A stretch of 64,000 bases of DNA. Source: Lachnospira eligens (lineage in GTDB: Bacteria; Bacillota; Clostridia; Lachnospirales; Lachnospiraceae). Below, in pieces: positions 1 through 9,426 of this stretch. The translations under genes and the position numbers were made by a program. The notes below the pieces were generated by a model. The model worked only from the letters and a program-made list of their open reading frames with translations. It ran no database searches and was not told where the DNA came from. The stretch is taken from the NCBI RefSeq assembly GCF_009680455.1, contig NZ_WKRD01000009.1:1-64000 (forward strand). The letters are read 5' to 3'. The stretch's first letter is position 1, and every line of letters starts with the position of its first letter.

Positions 1-239
1 TATTCTTATTGATTTTAAGAGTAGGCGGCTTTTTTGCGTTCTCTGGTACTGTTTACATAGCCACCTTGACAAAGTGGATAAATCTATGCAAAAGGGATAA
101 GGCTTTAGCACATTTTGAAAGAGGGTATCGCAGTGGCTATGATGGGCAAAAAAGAAAAAATGAGGAATCTTTTAATCATTTTAAGTGCATAACCCGTTAT
201 TATATATATACAGATATTCAATGGAAAGGAGTCTGATGC

Positions 240-758
240 GTGTTGAGTGATGACGAATTAGTGGAACAGATTCTACTTGGAAATGAAAATGTAGCAGAAG
301 AATTGATAAAACGCTATTATACATCTATTTTACGTTACTGTAGGTGGCATTGCTCTAATCTGGAAAAAGCAGAAGACCTGACTCAGGAAACATTTTTGAA
401 GTTGTTTAAGAATTTATCCGGATATAAAGGGAAAAAGAAATTTAAGGCTTATCTATACACGATTGCAAATCATTTATGTATTGATGAAAGTAGGAAGGTT
501 GAGTTTTATCCATTAGAAGATGAAGAAAATATAGTGCATGAGTATAACGACATAGTTCGGCTAGAGGATAGGGCAGAGATAAGCTATTTTTTGAATTTTT
601 TATCATCAGAACAAAGGGAAGCAGTCATTCTACGCTTTGGAGAACAACTTAGTTTTGGAGAGATTGCAAAAGTGATGGGATGCAATATGCGAACAGCACA
701 AAGCAGGGTTCGTAATGCTTTAAAAATTATGAGAAAGGAGCAGGAAAATGAAAGATAA
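240..758 (+). CDS. ECF-like RNA polymerase sigma factor
   Basis: A 172-residue sigma-70 family protein that would direct RNA polymerase to a small promoter set. Sigma region 2 covers roughly residues 8-85 (with DLTQETFLKLF) and region 4 roughly 110-165, where the helix-turn-helix is LSFGEIAKVMGCNMRTAQSR; there is no region 3, as usual for ECF-type factors. The start is GTG at 240, 8 nt after AAAGGAG (225-231); a TTG follows at 243. The gene overlaps the next one by 11 bp, so the two are probably translationally coupled. Upstream, positions 1-239 hold no convincing gene, only a small inverted repeat ATAACccGTTAT at 189-200 that could be an operator. The downstream membrane protein and ABC transporter suggest the factor controls its own transporter module. 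Confident in family, not in regulon. Confidence 0.88.
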   Translation: MLSDDELVEQILLGNENVAEELIKRYYTSILRYCRWHCSNLEKAEDLTQETFLKLFKNLSGYKGKKKFKAYLYTIANHLCIDESRKVEFYPLEDEENIVHEYNDIVRLEDRAEISYFLNFLSSEQREAVILRFGEQLSFGEIAKVMGCNMRTAQSRVRNALKIMRKEQENER

Positions 759-1509
759 AAATTTGAAGGGCTATTTACAGCAATCTTTAGGAGAGGAAGT
801 ACAACCTAAAAGATTAGAGGAAACGATTAAGCTTTGCACTGAAATTGTACGAGAACAGGAAGTGACTAGGGCAGAACCGAGGACAGGTTTCTTTCACTAT
901 CTTTCAGATGTATTTCGCTTTGAAGGTATTCCAATATTTGGTTTGCAGGCAGTAACGTTATTTATAGTTTGTTTAACAATTGCCAGCATTGCAGACGTGC
1001 CAAAGAATATACCAATTTTTATGCCGCTGTTTGTATTGGCTATCATGCCAGCAATTTTTAAAAGCCAATATTATGGAATGAGCGAGATTGAAGCGGTAAC
1101 AAGAGCTTCTGGTGCCCAAATCACGTTAGCAAAGCTGGTTTTGGCTGGGGCTGCTAATTTGGTGTGTATAACAATTCTTTTGTGTATGGAAGTTTATTTG
1201 CAAAATTCTTATAAAGAGATTGGACAGATGATTCTATACTGCCTGGTTCCGTACTTAGTGTGTATAGTTGCGTTGCTACGTTTGATCCGTTTGCAAAAGA
1301 AACAGAGTTTACAGATATGTGCGATTGTAATGCTGGGTTCCTGCATTTGTTGGGGGATGTCAGCAAGAATATTGCCATGGTTATATGAAACATCAGCAGT
1401 GGGGGTGTGGATTGTTACATTTTTGATTTTTGCTATGTTCTTTATAAATGAAATTCATTATATTGCAGAGATGAGAAAGGAAGGAAAAATGTATGGAATT
1501 GTCGCTTGA
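748..1509 (+). CDS. membrane protein coupled to sigma factor and ABC transporter
   Basis: A 253-residue protein with a soluble N-terminus of about 65 residues followed by about six hydrophobic segments, from near residue 66 to near 240, ending in a charged tail. I recognise no catalytic motif. It overlaps the sigma gene at its start (11 bp) and the ATPase gene at its end (17 bp), so all are one operon. The position directly after an ECF-like sigma gene is where an anti-sigma factor usually lies, and a cytoplasmic N-terminus before membrane segments would be compatible with that, but I see no zinc-binding HXXXCXXC anti-sigma motif. It may equally be an accessory membrane part of the downstream ABC system. 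Function uncertain. Confidence 0.75.
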   Translation: MKDKNLKGYLQQSLGEEVQPKRLEETIKLCTEIVREQEVTRAEPRTGFFHYLSDVFRFEGIPIFGLQAVTLFIVCLTIASIADVPKNIPIFMPLFVLAIMPAIFKSQYYGMSEIEAVTRASGAQITLAKLVLAGAANLVCITILLCMEVYLQNSYKEIGQMILYCLVPYLVCIVALLRLIRLQKKQSLQICAIVMLGSCICWGMSARILPWLYETSAVGVWIVTFLIFAMFFINEIHYIAEMRKEGKMYGIVA

Positions 1510-2368
1510 TCGTTTAACAAAACAGTATGGCAGGAAAATAGCGGTAGATTGTGTTAGTGCAACCTTAAAGCCGGGAGTATATGGTCTTTTGGGGGCTAAC
1601 GGTGCAGGTAAAACAACATTGATGCGTTTGCTATGTGCTGTTTTGGAGTCAACCTCAGGGGAGGTATTGCTGGATGGAAAAGAAGTAACTTCGATGGGGG
1701 CAGATTACCGGAATGTGTTGGGTTATTTACCACAGGATTTTGGATATTATCCAAATTATACTGCGATGGAGTTCTTAATGTATATTGCAGCACTGAAAGG
1801 AATACCGAAGAATGTTGCAAAAAAACGTGTGACTGAATTGTTGGAAGTAGTTGATTTAAGCCATGTGGCAAACAAAAAAGTAAAAACTTTTTCCGGTGGT
1901 ATGAAACAAAGAGTAGGAATTGCACAGGCGTTACTTAATAATCCGAAAATTTTGATTTTGGATGAGCCGACTGCGGGACTTGATCCGAAAGAGCGTGTCC
2001 GTTTTCGTAATCTGCTCTCAGAGTATGCAGGCGATAAAATTGTAATTCTTTCCACACATATTGTATCGGATATAGAAGCAATAGCAGATGAAGTGCTATT
2101 GATGAAAAAAGGAAAATTAGTATTGCAGGGTACGGTTCCTGAGTTGATTCACAAGGCAAATGGTAAGGTTTGGGAGCTTTCTGTTTCTCCACAAGAAGCT
2201 AGACAATGGCAGACAAAAGCAACGGTTGCTAATTTACGGCACGAAGGAAAAGAAATTATATTGCGTATTATTTCAGACAATATTCCTAGTGAGCGAGCGG
2301 TTTCTTGTGAAGCTACACTGGAAGATCTTTATTTATTTTATTTTCCCACAGAGGAAGGAGTGAAATAG
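1493..2368 (+). CDS. ABC transporter ATP-binding protein
   Basis: The 291-residue nucleotide-binding subunit of an ABC-2 type exporter. Walker A is GANGAGKTT near residues 34-42, the signature is FSGGMKQR near 132-139, and Walker B is ILILDEPTAGLD near 152-163, followed by a switch histidine in STHIVSD. About 80 residues at the C-terminus form the extra domain common in multidrug or peptide-export ATPases. The start ATG lies inside the end of the preceding membrane-protein gene, and the permease starts 2 bp after this stop, so the three proteins are made together. Likely exports or gives immunity to a peptide or drug; substrate unknown. Confidence 0.9.
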   Translation: MELSLDRLTKQYGRKIAVDCVSATLKPGVYGLLGANGAGKTTLMRLLCAVLESTSGEVLLDGKEVTSMGADYRNVLGYLPQDFGYYPNYTAMEFLMYIAALKGIPKNVAKKRVTELLEVVDLSHVANKKVKTFSGGMKQRVGIAQALLNNPKILILDEPTAGLDPKERVRFRNLLSEYAGDKIVILSTHIVSDIEAIADEVLLMKKGKLVLQGTVPELIHKANGKVWELSVSPQEARQWQTKATVANLRHEGKEIILRIISDNIPSERAVSCEATLEDLYLFYFPTEEGVK

Positions 2369-2369
2369 A

Positions 2370-3581
2370 ATGGAACTATTTTGGTTAGAGCATAAAAAGT
2401 TATGGCGAAAGAAAATTGTTAAAATATGTGTGTTGTTGTGTTTTGTTTATTATGTAATTTTTGGAAGCATACTTTCGTTTCAATGGTTCGGTTTTGGCAG
2501 CTCAGATGACTATACAAGTGCTTTTGGCAATAATTTTGATGGATATACAGTAATAAAGGATAGTCAGGGATATGCACTTTCATTTGGTGGAGAATTGACG
2601 GATGAAACCTTGCAGCAAATAGTAAGTGATTATCAGCAAATGGAAGCTGACGGTATGGAGGAAGAACTGGAAAAGACAGACTGGCAGATAGTTAATAGTT
2701 GGCTCGCAACATTGTATCCGGAGCTTCGAGATACCAGTAATTATAAAACGATGATAAGCTATGTTGATCCGGATAAGTTAACAGGTTTCTATGAAAGAAG
2801 ACAGCAGGTGCTTGATGAGTTTTTGGATGTCAGTGGTCAGGTAGGAGCTGAAAAAGAGTTTTTACATCAGATAGAGAGAAAGGTAGAAAAACCATTTCAT
2901 TATGAGTGGGTAGAAGGATGGTCAACGCTTCTTGGTAGTACGGTTGCGGATCTGGGAGTTGTGATGGCTTTGTTTCTCGGTATTGTTTTATCCTCTTTAT
3001 TTGCTGGCGAATGGCATGATAATACAAGTGCATTAGTATTGACGACTCGAAATGGTTGGGGGAAAATCGCTCTTGCCAAAATTCTTACTGGTTTAGCGTT
3101 TACAGTGGAGTTATTTGCATTACTTGCTGTTTCAAGTGTTATATCACAGTTGTTTTTTATGGGAACTGCTGGATGGGATATGCCGATTCAGAATATCAAG
3201 CTGATTGCTGTTGCACCTATGAATATGCTGCAGGCAGAAATTTATGAATATGCTTTTGTACTGCTTGGAGCAATAGGTTTTGCCGGAATTGTTATGTTTA
3301 TATCAGCGGCTGTAAAAAATAATGTACTTACCTTACTGCTTAGTCTGGCTGTTGTATATGGACCAATGATGATTGCAGAATATCTTCCTTATGGAATGCA
3401 AAAAGCATTGGATTTAATACCATTGGTAGGAAGTTCAACAGATATTTTCAGAACTAATACTTTTCGTATTTTTGGCAAGCTTATCTGGTCACCATATCTA
3501 CTTATTACAATTCCTGTCTTGATTGGTATTCTAAGTATGCCATTCGCTATAAAGAGCTGGTCAAGAAGGATGAAGGCATAA
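2370..3581 (+). CDS. ABC-2 type permease
   Basis: A 403-residue membrane subunit pairing with the ATPase that ends 2 bp upstream. One hydrophobic helix near residues 17-38 is followed by a long extracytoplasmic region of about 150 residues and then five or six membrane segments from near residue 190 to the C-terminus, the usual shape of ABC-2 export permeases with a large loop after helix 1. It closes the sigma-factor operon. The following 240 bp have no clear gene and mark a change in base composition: the next genes are far richer in A+T, so the two transport modules probably have separate origins. Confidence 0.8.
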   Translation: MELFWLEHKKLWRKKIVKICVLLCFVYYVIFGSILSFQWFGFGSSDDYTSAFGNNFDGYTVIKDSQGYALSFGGELTDETLQQIVSDYQQMEADGMEEELEKTDWQIVNSWLATLYPELRDTSNYKTMISYVDPDKLTGFYERRQQVLDEFLDVSGQVGAEKEFLHQIERKVEKPFHYEWVEGWSTLLGSTVADLGVVMALFLGIVLSSLFAGEWHDNTSALVLTTRNGWGKIALAKILTGLAFTVELFALLAVSSVISQLFFMGTAGWDMPIQNIKLIAVAPMNMLQAEIYEYAFVLLGAIGFAGIVMFISAAVKNNVLTLLLSLAVVYGPMMIAEYLPYGMQKALDLIPLVGSSTDIFRTNTFRIFGKLIWSPYLLITIPVLIGILSMPFAIKSWSRRMKA

Positions 3582-3821
3582 ATAACAGATTGACGGAGAT
3601 ACCACCAAATTACAGACTGGCTTCCTGTATAATTCAAAGTGTAGGAAAAATAAAAAATTATATTTCATCAACGTTTCATAAAAGGTGTGTAGAATGATAT
3701 TAAAAGTAGCTATAAAATGCTATTGTGAAAAAAATAAAGGAGAAATAATTTATGAAAAAATGCTTGTCCAGTAGATGCAATTAGTTATGGAGTAAGAAAA
3801 TAGAAAGGAGTAGTTAGGAAA

Positions 3822-5096
3822 GTGATAAAAAATGCTATAGCATATATTACAAGAAAGAGAAATAGAACTTTAATAATTTTTATCATATTAACTATAGTTC
3901 TTTCTTGCTTGTATTCTTGTTTAACAATAATGAAATCAAGCGATGAAATAGAAAAGGCTTTATATGAAAGTTCTAATTCTTCAATATCAATAACAAGAAA
4001 AGATGGTAACTATTTTAATGTTAATGAATTTAAAGATATTGAAAAATTAAAAGAAATTGAAGAAATAATAATGCAATATGATGGATTAGCAAAGCTAAAA
4101 GATGCTAAAGTAGTTAGCGGAGAACAAAGAATAAATAGAGAAGATTTATCTGACGAATTTAAGAATGTTGTTTCACTCGAAGCTACAAATAATACTAAAA
4201 GAAATATTTTATTTAGTAGTGGAGTATTTACAATTAAAGAAGGTAAAAATATAGGAGAAAATGATAAGGATTCAATTATTGTTCATGAAGAATTTGCTAA
4301 ACAAAACAATCTAAAATTAGGTGATGAAGTTGATCTTGAATTACTAGATATTGAAAAAAGTGGAAAAATAAAAAGTCATAAATTTAAAATTATAGGAATC
4401 TTTTCTGGTAAAAAACATGAAACATATACAGGGCTATCTTCTGATTTTAGCGAAAATATGGTGTTTGTAGATTATTCAACAAGTCAAGAGATATTAAATA
4501 AATCAGAAAATAATAAAATCGCAAATAAAATTTTAATGTATTCTGGTAGTGCAGAATCTACAGACTTAGCCTTAAACAAATTAAAAGAGCTTAAAATTGA
4601 TGAGTCAAAGTATTTTGTTGAAAAAGATTCTAATGCGTTTGAAGAGTCTTTGGAGTCAGTGAGTGGAATAAAACACATAATAAAAATAATGACTTATTCT
4701 ATTATGTTAGGTGGGATGGTTGTTCTTTCATTAATCTTGATTCTATGGTTAAGAGAAAGAATTTATGAAATAGGTATATTTTTATCTATTGGAACACCTA
4801 AGATACATATTATAATGCAATTTATATTCGAGTTAATATTCATATCGCTACCAAGTATAATATCTTCCTTATTTTTAGGAAATGTATTACTAAAAGTAAT
4901 TGCAGGTGGAATCGTTAACTCAGAGGACTCAATGATTTCTGGTGGAAGTTTAATAAATGATAGTTTTATGTTAAATATTACAACACTTGGACAAAGTTAT
5001 TTAATATTAATAAGTATTATTGTTTTATCAGTTGTATTTGCTTCTTCATTAATATTAATCAAGAAGCCTAAAGAAATATTATCAAAAATAAGTTAG
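3822..5096 (+). CDS. FtsX-like ABC permease, first of two
   Basis: A 424-residue permease of the FtsX/MacB type. One membrane helix near residues 15-37 precedes an extracytoplasmic domain of about 240 residues, then three helices near 287-310, 330-360 and 385-412. The start is GTG at 3822, with AAAGGAG at 3804-3810 and a weaker AGGAA closer by. Its first residues (MIKNAIAYITRKR) nearly match those of the second permease (MIKNAFAYITRKS), so the two are paralogues that flank the shared ATPase. The block to 9205 is strongly A+T-rich, with AAA, ATA and AGA codons dominating, unlike the rest of the window, which suggests acquisition by transfer. With the downstream two-component system it resembles antimicrobial-peptide sensing and resistance modules; the substrate is inferred. 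Confidence 0.82.
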   Translation: MIKNAIAYITRKRNRTLIIFIILTIVLSCLYSCLTIMKSSDEIEKALYESSNSSISITRKDGNYFNVNEFKDIEKLKEIEEIIMQYDGLAKLKDAKVVSGEQRINREDLSDEFKNVVSLEATNNTKRNILFSSGVFTIKEGKNIGENDKDSIIVHEEFAKQNNLKLGDEVDLELLDIEKSGKIKSHKFKIIGIFSGKKHETYTGLSSDFSENMVFVDYSTSQEILNKSENNKIANKILMYSGSAESTDLALNKLKELKIDESKYFVEKDSNAFEESLESVSGIKHIIKIMTYSIMLGGMVVLSLILILWLRERIYEIGIFLSIGTPKIHIIMQFIFELIFISLPSIISSLFLGNVLLKVIAGGIVNSEDSMISGGSLINDSFMLNITTLGQSYLILISIIVLSVVFASSLILIKKPKEILSKIS

Positions 5097-5105
5097 GAGA
5101 AAATG

Positions 5106-5762
5106 ATGGAAATATTAGAAATAAAGAATGTATCATATAGTTATGCCAATTCTAAAGAAAAAGTTTTGTCAGGAGTAAATCAAAAATTTGAACTTGGGAA
5201 GTTTTATGCGATAGTAGGAAAGTCAGGAGCAGGAAAATCTACACTTCTTTCCTTACTTGCTGGACTCGATAAACCTCAAACAGGACAAATATTGTTTAAG
5301 AATGAAGATATACAAAAGAAAGGATATAGTAATCATAGAAAAAATAATATATCTTTAGTATTTCAAAACTATAATTTAATAGATTATTTATCGCCGATTG
5401 AAAATATTAGATTAGTGAATAAATCAGCAGATGAAAGTATCTTGTTTGAACTAGGCTTAGATAAAAAACAAATAAAAAGAAATGTTATGAAATTATCTGG
5501 TGGACAGCAGCAAAGAGTAGCTATTGCCAGAGCATTGGTATCAGATGCTCCAATAATACTGGCTGATGAGCCTACTGGTAATCTGGATAGTGTTACTGCC
5601 GGAGAAATAATTAATATATTAAAGACATTAGCTAAAGAAAGGAATAAATGTGTAATAGTTGTAACACATAGTAAGGAAGCAGCAGATTCTGCGGATATCA
5701 TTTTAGAGCTAAGTGGTAAGAAGTTAAAAAAAGTAAATAAAATGAATTTGGAGGTTGAATAA
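5106..5762 (+). CDS. ABC transporter ATP-binding protein (MacB/LolD type)
   Basis: A 218-residue nucleotide-binding subunit. Walker A is GKSGAGKST, the signature is LSGGQQQR, and Walker B is IILADEPTGNLD, the form typical of ATPases that work with FtsX-like permeases. Two ATG codons lie in tandem at 5103 and 5106; AGGAG at 5095-5099 gives better spacing to 5106. The stop overlaps the next ATG by one base (TAATG), so the second permease is translationally coupled. Powers a transporter probably made of the permeases on both sides. Confidence 0.9.
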   Translation: MEILEIKNVSYSYANSKEKVLSGVNQKFELGKFYAIVGKSGAGKSTLLSLLAGLDKPQTGQILFKNEDIQKKGYSNHRKNNISLVFQNYNLIDYLSPIENIRLVNKSADESILFELGLDKKQIKRNVMKLSGGQQQRVAIARALVSDAPIILADEPTGNLDSVTAGEIINILKTLAKERNKCVIVVTHSKEAADSADIILELSGKKLKKVNKMNLEVE

Positions 5763-7138
5763 TGATAAAAAATGCATTTGCTTATATAACTAGAAAAAGC
5801 TTAAAATCAATAATTATTATGTTAGTTATTTTGGCTATGTCAACTTTAAGTCTTATAAGTTTATCTATTAAAGATGCTACGGACAGAGCCTCAAAAGAAA
5901 CATTTGCTAATATAACAAATAGTTTTTCTATGGAGATAAATAGACAAGTAAATCCAGGAACACCTAGAGGTGGAGGAAATGTAAAAGGTGAAGATATTAA
6001 AAAGATAGCTCAAACAGATAGTATAGACTCCTATGTAAAAAGAATAAACAGTGTTGCAGATTTAGTTGATTATGATATTATTGAAACTAAAGAGACTCTT
6101 GCGAATCAATCGCCTAAAAGAGCGAAGAATTTTAAAAGAACAGTGATGTTAACCGGAGTTAACGACTCATCAAAAGAAACAAAATTTGTATCAGAAGCAT
6201 ATAAATTAGTAGAAGGAAAGCATTTAGAAAATGAAGATAAAAATAAAATCTTAATGCATAAAGATTTAGCTGAAAAAAATAATCTTAAAGTTGGAGATAA
6301 GATAAAAATAAAATCTAATTTATTTGATGCTGATAATGAGAAAGGTGCAAATGAAACAGTAGAAGTAGAAATTAAAGGTCTATTCGATGGGCATAATAGC
6401 GGTGGAGTAAGTGCAGCACAGGAACTATACGAAAATACATTAATCACTGATGTTCATACAGCTGCTAAAGTTTATGGTAATACAGAAGATACAGCTGTAT
6501 ACCAGGATGCAACATTCTTTGTAAAAGGTGATAAGAATCTTGATAGTGTAATAAAAGAGATTGAGAAATTAGATATAAATTGGAGAGAATATAATTTGAT
6601 TAAAAGTTCATCAAATTATCCTGCATTACAACAATCTATATCAGGTATCTACTCAATTTCAAATAAATTATTTGCTGGCTCATTAATATTTGCAGGGGTT
6701 GTAGTTTCATTATTATTATTATTATGGATGAATGCCAGAAAGAAGGAAATAGCAGTATTACTATCATTAGGTATATCAAAATTAGAAATTTTTGGTCAAT
6801 TCCTGATTGAGATGGTATTTATATCAATCCCCGCATATGTTGGCTCTTATTTCTTAGCTAGGTATACAGCTGAAAAGCTTGGGAATAATATATTGAATAA
6901 GGTTACTGGTGATATAGCTAAACAAATTGCCAGACAATCTGCATCTAGCCAATTAGGTGGTGGGGCAGAAGCTGAAGGATTTAACAAGACATTATCAAGT
7001 TTAGATATAAATGTATTACCTAAATTCATATTTTATGTAGTTATATTTATGAGTTTAGTACTTCTTGTATCTTTGATTATTTCTTCATTCAATATATTAA
7101 GAAGGAATCCAAAAGAATTATTAATTGACAATAAATAA
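5762..7138 (+). CDS. FtsX-like ABC permease, second of two
   Basis: A 458-residue paralogue of the permease at 3822. Helix 1 lies near residues 15-37, an extracytoplasmic domain covers roughly 40-300, and three helices lie near 305-325, 345-368 and 420-446. A glycine- and alanine-rich insertion near residues 392-408 lies between the last two helices. It is coupled to the ATPase by a one-base overlap and followed by a strong terminator, which closes the transporter operon before the separately started regulator pair. The two permeases probably form a heterodimer. Confidence 0.82.
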   Translation: MIKNAFAYITRKSLKSIIIMLVILAMSTLSLISLSIKDATDRASKETFANITNSFSMEINRQVNPGTPRGGGNVKGEDIKKIAQTDSIDSYVKRINSVADLVDYDIIETKETLANQSPKRAKNFKRTVMLTGVNDSSKETKFVSEAYKLVEGKHLENEDKNKILMHKDLAEKNNLKVGDKIKIKSNLFDADNEKGANETVEVEIKGLFDGHNSGGVSAAQELYENTLITDVHTAAKVYGNTEDTAVYQDATFFVKGDKNLDSVIKEIEKLDINWREYNLIKSSSNYPALQQSISGIYSISNKLFAGSLIFAGVVVSLLLLLWMNARKKEIAVLLSLGISKLEIFGQFLIEMVFISIPAYVGSYFLARYTAEKLGNNILNKVTGDIAKQIARQSASSQLGGGAEAEGFNKTLSSLDINVLPKFIFYVVIFMSLVLLVSLIISSFNILRRNPKELLIDNK

Positions 7139-7140
7139 AA

Positions 7141-7173
7141 TTTTTGGTGCTTTTTAGCACCAAAAATTTTTTT
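7141..7173 (+). terminator. intrinsic terminator after FtsX-type transporter genes
   Basis: An 11-bp stem (arms at 7141-7151 and 7156-7166, core GGTGCT/AGCACC) with a TTTT loop is followed by seven T at 7167-7173. It lies 3 bp after the permease stop. Confidence 0.9.
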
Positions 7174-7235
7174 GCTTTTAAATATCCAATAATATGCTGT
7201 ACAATATAAGCGAATAGGCTTAAGTGGAGGTATAC

Positions 7236-7889
7236 ATGAAAATATTAATTGTTGAAGATGATAATATGATAAGAGAGGGATTAAGTGAATATCTTTCAGA
7301 ATTTGGATATACTGTTATTCAAGCTAAAGATGGAAGAGAAGCCTTGTCAGAATTTAATAGCGATATAAATTTGGTTATCTTAGACATACAGATACCTTTT
7401 ATAAATGGTTTAGAAGTATTGAAAGAAATTAGAAAGAAAAGCAATTTACCAATTCTAATCCTGACTGCATTTAGTGATGAAGAATATAAAATTGATGCGT
7501 TTACTAATCTGGCAGATGGATATATAGAAAAGCCATTTTCATTGCCTGTCTTAAAGGCTAGAATAGATTCTTTAATTAAGAAGAATTATGGACATTTAGA
7601 GAAGTTTGAATATAAGGATCTATCGGTTAATTTTAATAGCTATACAGCTAAAATAAATGGTGAAGAAATAGATGTAAATGCAAAAGAACTAGAAGTATTA
7701 AAATGTTTATTGGATAATAATGGACAAGTGTTAACAAGAATGCAAATTATTGATTATGTATGGAAAGATAGCGAAGAAACTCCTTATGATCGAGTAATAG
7801 ATGTATATATAAAAGAACTTAGAAAAAAATTACAATTAGACTGTATAACTACTATAAGAAATGTAGGATATAAATTGGAGAGAAAATGA
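7236..7889 (+). CDS. OmpR-family response regulator
   Basis: A 217-residue two-component regulator. The receiver domain covers residues 1-115, with acidic pair D8-D9, phosphoacceptor D50 in LVILDIQIPF, T79 and the conserved lysine in EKPFS. A winged-helix DNA-binding domain covers about 122-216. I start at ATG 7236 because the GTG upstream in frame (7224) is part of the ribosome site TGGAGG at 7225-7230. A plausible -10 (TACAAT) lies near 7199. The stop overlaps the kinase start (ATGA). Likely senses an envelope stress through the kinase and controls the neighbouring transporter. Confidence 0.93.
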   Translation: MKILIVEDDNMIREGLSEYLSEFGYTVIQAKDGREALSEFNSDINLVILDIQIPFINGLEVLKEIRKKSNLPILILTAFSDEEYKIDAFTNLADGYIEKPFSLPVLKARIDSLIKKNYGHLEKFEYKDLSVNFNSYTAKINGEEIDVNAKELEVLKCLLDNNGQVLTRMQIIDYVWKDSEETPYDRVIDVYIKELRKKLQLDCITTIRNVGYKLERK

Positions 7890-9205
7890 AAAAATTAAAG
7901 ATATTTCCCAAAATGTTCATACAAATATTTTCTGTTCTTGGAATAATAATTATATTAGTTCATTCATTAGTTTTTTTTATCTTTCCTAAAACATATTTGG
8001 AGACGAGAAAAGAAAAGATTTATAATATTGCAAATGAAATTTCTAGTAATATGAATGGAAAAGAAATAAAATATATAGAACAAACTTTGGAACTTTATTC
8101 TAAGAGTAGTGAAATAAAAGCATTTATAAAAGAAGAAAATAATAAGAATGAAATACAAATCAAAGATAATATAAATGTTAATTTAGAAAGTGATAGTAAT
8201 TCTCTGATAATTGAAGAAAGAGAAATAAAGCTTAATGATGGTAAAAAAATAAATCTACAATTTGTTTCTACAGCTGATATGCAAAGAGATGCGAAAGATT
8301 TAAGCCTTAAATTTTTACCATATTCATTATTAATATCAATTTTATTTTCTGCTATTATTTCTTTAATTTATGCAAAATCAATAAAAAATAATTTACAAGA
8401 AATAAAAATTGTTACTGATAAAATGATGAAACTGGATAAAAAAACGCGTTTAAAAGTTAGCTCTAATGATGAGGTTGGAGAATTAAAACAACAAATTAAT
8501 GATTTGTATTCTACTTTATTAAGAACAATTGACGATTTGGAATTTAAAAATAAAGAAATTTTAAAATTAGAAAAGTTAAAATATGACTTTTTTAAAGGCG
8601 CATCCCATGAACTTAAAACTCCTCTTGCTAGTCTTAAAATAATACTGGAAAACATGAAATACAATATTGGAAAATATAAAGAAAGAGATATTTATATTAA
8701 TGAATGTATTGAAATCGTTGATAGTTTAACAAAAAATATTTCTCAAATATTATCAGTTCATTCTATAGAAAATTTGAATAATGATGAAGAATATTTGAAA
8801 ATAAATGATACATTAGAAGACATATTAAAAAAGTATGAAATATTAGCAAATCAAAAGAAAATAACTGTCAATAATTATATATTAGATGAGAATATTTATA
8901 TAGGAAAAACAGCTTTAAAGATTATTCTATCTAATTTGATTAGTAATGCGGTAAAATATACTGATGTAAATGGGGTAATTAATATTGGGATAGTTAATGA
9001 TTGGTTATATATAGAGAATACATACGGTAACAATAAAATTTCGAATATGGATAAAATATTTGATGTTAAATTTGATTTAAATAAGGAAAATAGTAATGGA
9101 TTAGGTTTATATATTGTAAGTAATATTCTGAATAATTACAATATGGAATATAAAGCATTGCAGGATGAAGAATTTTTTATCTTTAAAATTAAAATATTTT
9201 CTTAA
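7886..9205 (+). CDS. sensor histidine kinase
   Basis: A 439-residue membrane kinase coupled to the response regulator by a 4-bp overlap. Membrane helices lie near residues 11-33 and 138-160, with a sensor region of about 100 residues between them and a HAMP-like linker after. The phosphoacceptor histidine is in SHELKTPLASLK near residue 240; the N box is LISNAVKYT and the G box GLGLYIVSN near the end. Base use is as A+T-rich as in the transporter genes upstream, so the regulator pair travelled with them. The signal is unknown. Confidence 0.92.
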   Translation: MKKLKIFPKMFIQIFSVLGIIIILVHSLVFFIFPKTYLETRKEKIYNIANEISSNMNGKEIKYIEQTLELYSKSSEIKAFIKEENNKNEIQIKDNINVNLESDSNSLIIEEREIKLNDGKKINLQFVSTADMQRDAKDLSLKFLPYSLLISILFSAIISLIYAKSIKNNLQEIKIVTDKMMKLDKKTRLKVSSNDEVGELKQQINDLYSTLLRTIDDLEFKNKEILKLEKLKYDFFKGASHELKTPLASLKIILENMKYNIGKYKERDIYINECIEIVDSLTKNISQILSVHSIENLNNDEEYLKINDTLEDILKKYEILANQKKITVNNYILDENIYIGKTALKIILSNLISNAVKYTDVNGVINIGIVNDWLYIENTYGNNKISNMDKIFDVKFDLNKENSNGLGLYIVSNILNNYNMEYKALQDEEFFIFKIKIFS

Positions 9206-9337
9206 ACAAGATATAATTCTGCAATAGTTTCTGTTTTTTTTTATGCCCATTTTTACGGAAGGAGGTATCGACCGTTGCTAACAGAATTATGGGTATTACT
9301 GTCGAGATTGGCGCAATTTTAGCAATATTTCCTGAGC

Positions 9338-9426
9338 GGGGGCAGAAAGTGCCCCCACTTTCACTATTTGGGGGCGAAAAGCGCCCCACATATAATAAAC
9401 AAAGGGTTCAAGGGAAAAGTCCCTTG
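9338..9426. repeat. three successive short hairpins with purine loops
   Basis: Three perfect or near-perfect stems stand in a row: GGGGGCA/TGCCCCC at 9338-9356 (loop GAAAG), TGGGGGCG/CGCCCCA at 9369-9388 (loop AAAAG), and CAAGGGA/TCCCTTG at 9409-9426 (loop AAAG). Stem sequences differ but loops are alike. They could be a transfer-origin or recombination-site remnant; no function is shown. Confidence 0.6.

Noticed and set aside
9..236. 75-codon open frame at the window start
   Set aside because: No ribosome site for its start, unlike-protein composition, and it covers the likely sigma-gene promoter region.
3752..3784. 10-residue frame (MKKCLSSRCN) after AAAGGAG in the gap before the FtsX-type permease
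   Set aside because: It has a good ribosome site and two cysteines but is too short to support; may be a leader peptide or chance.
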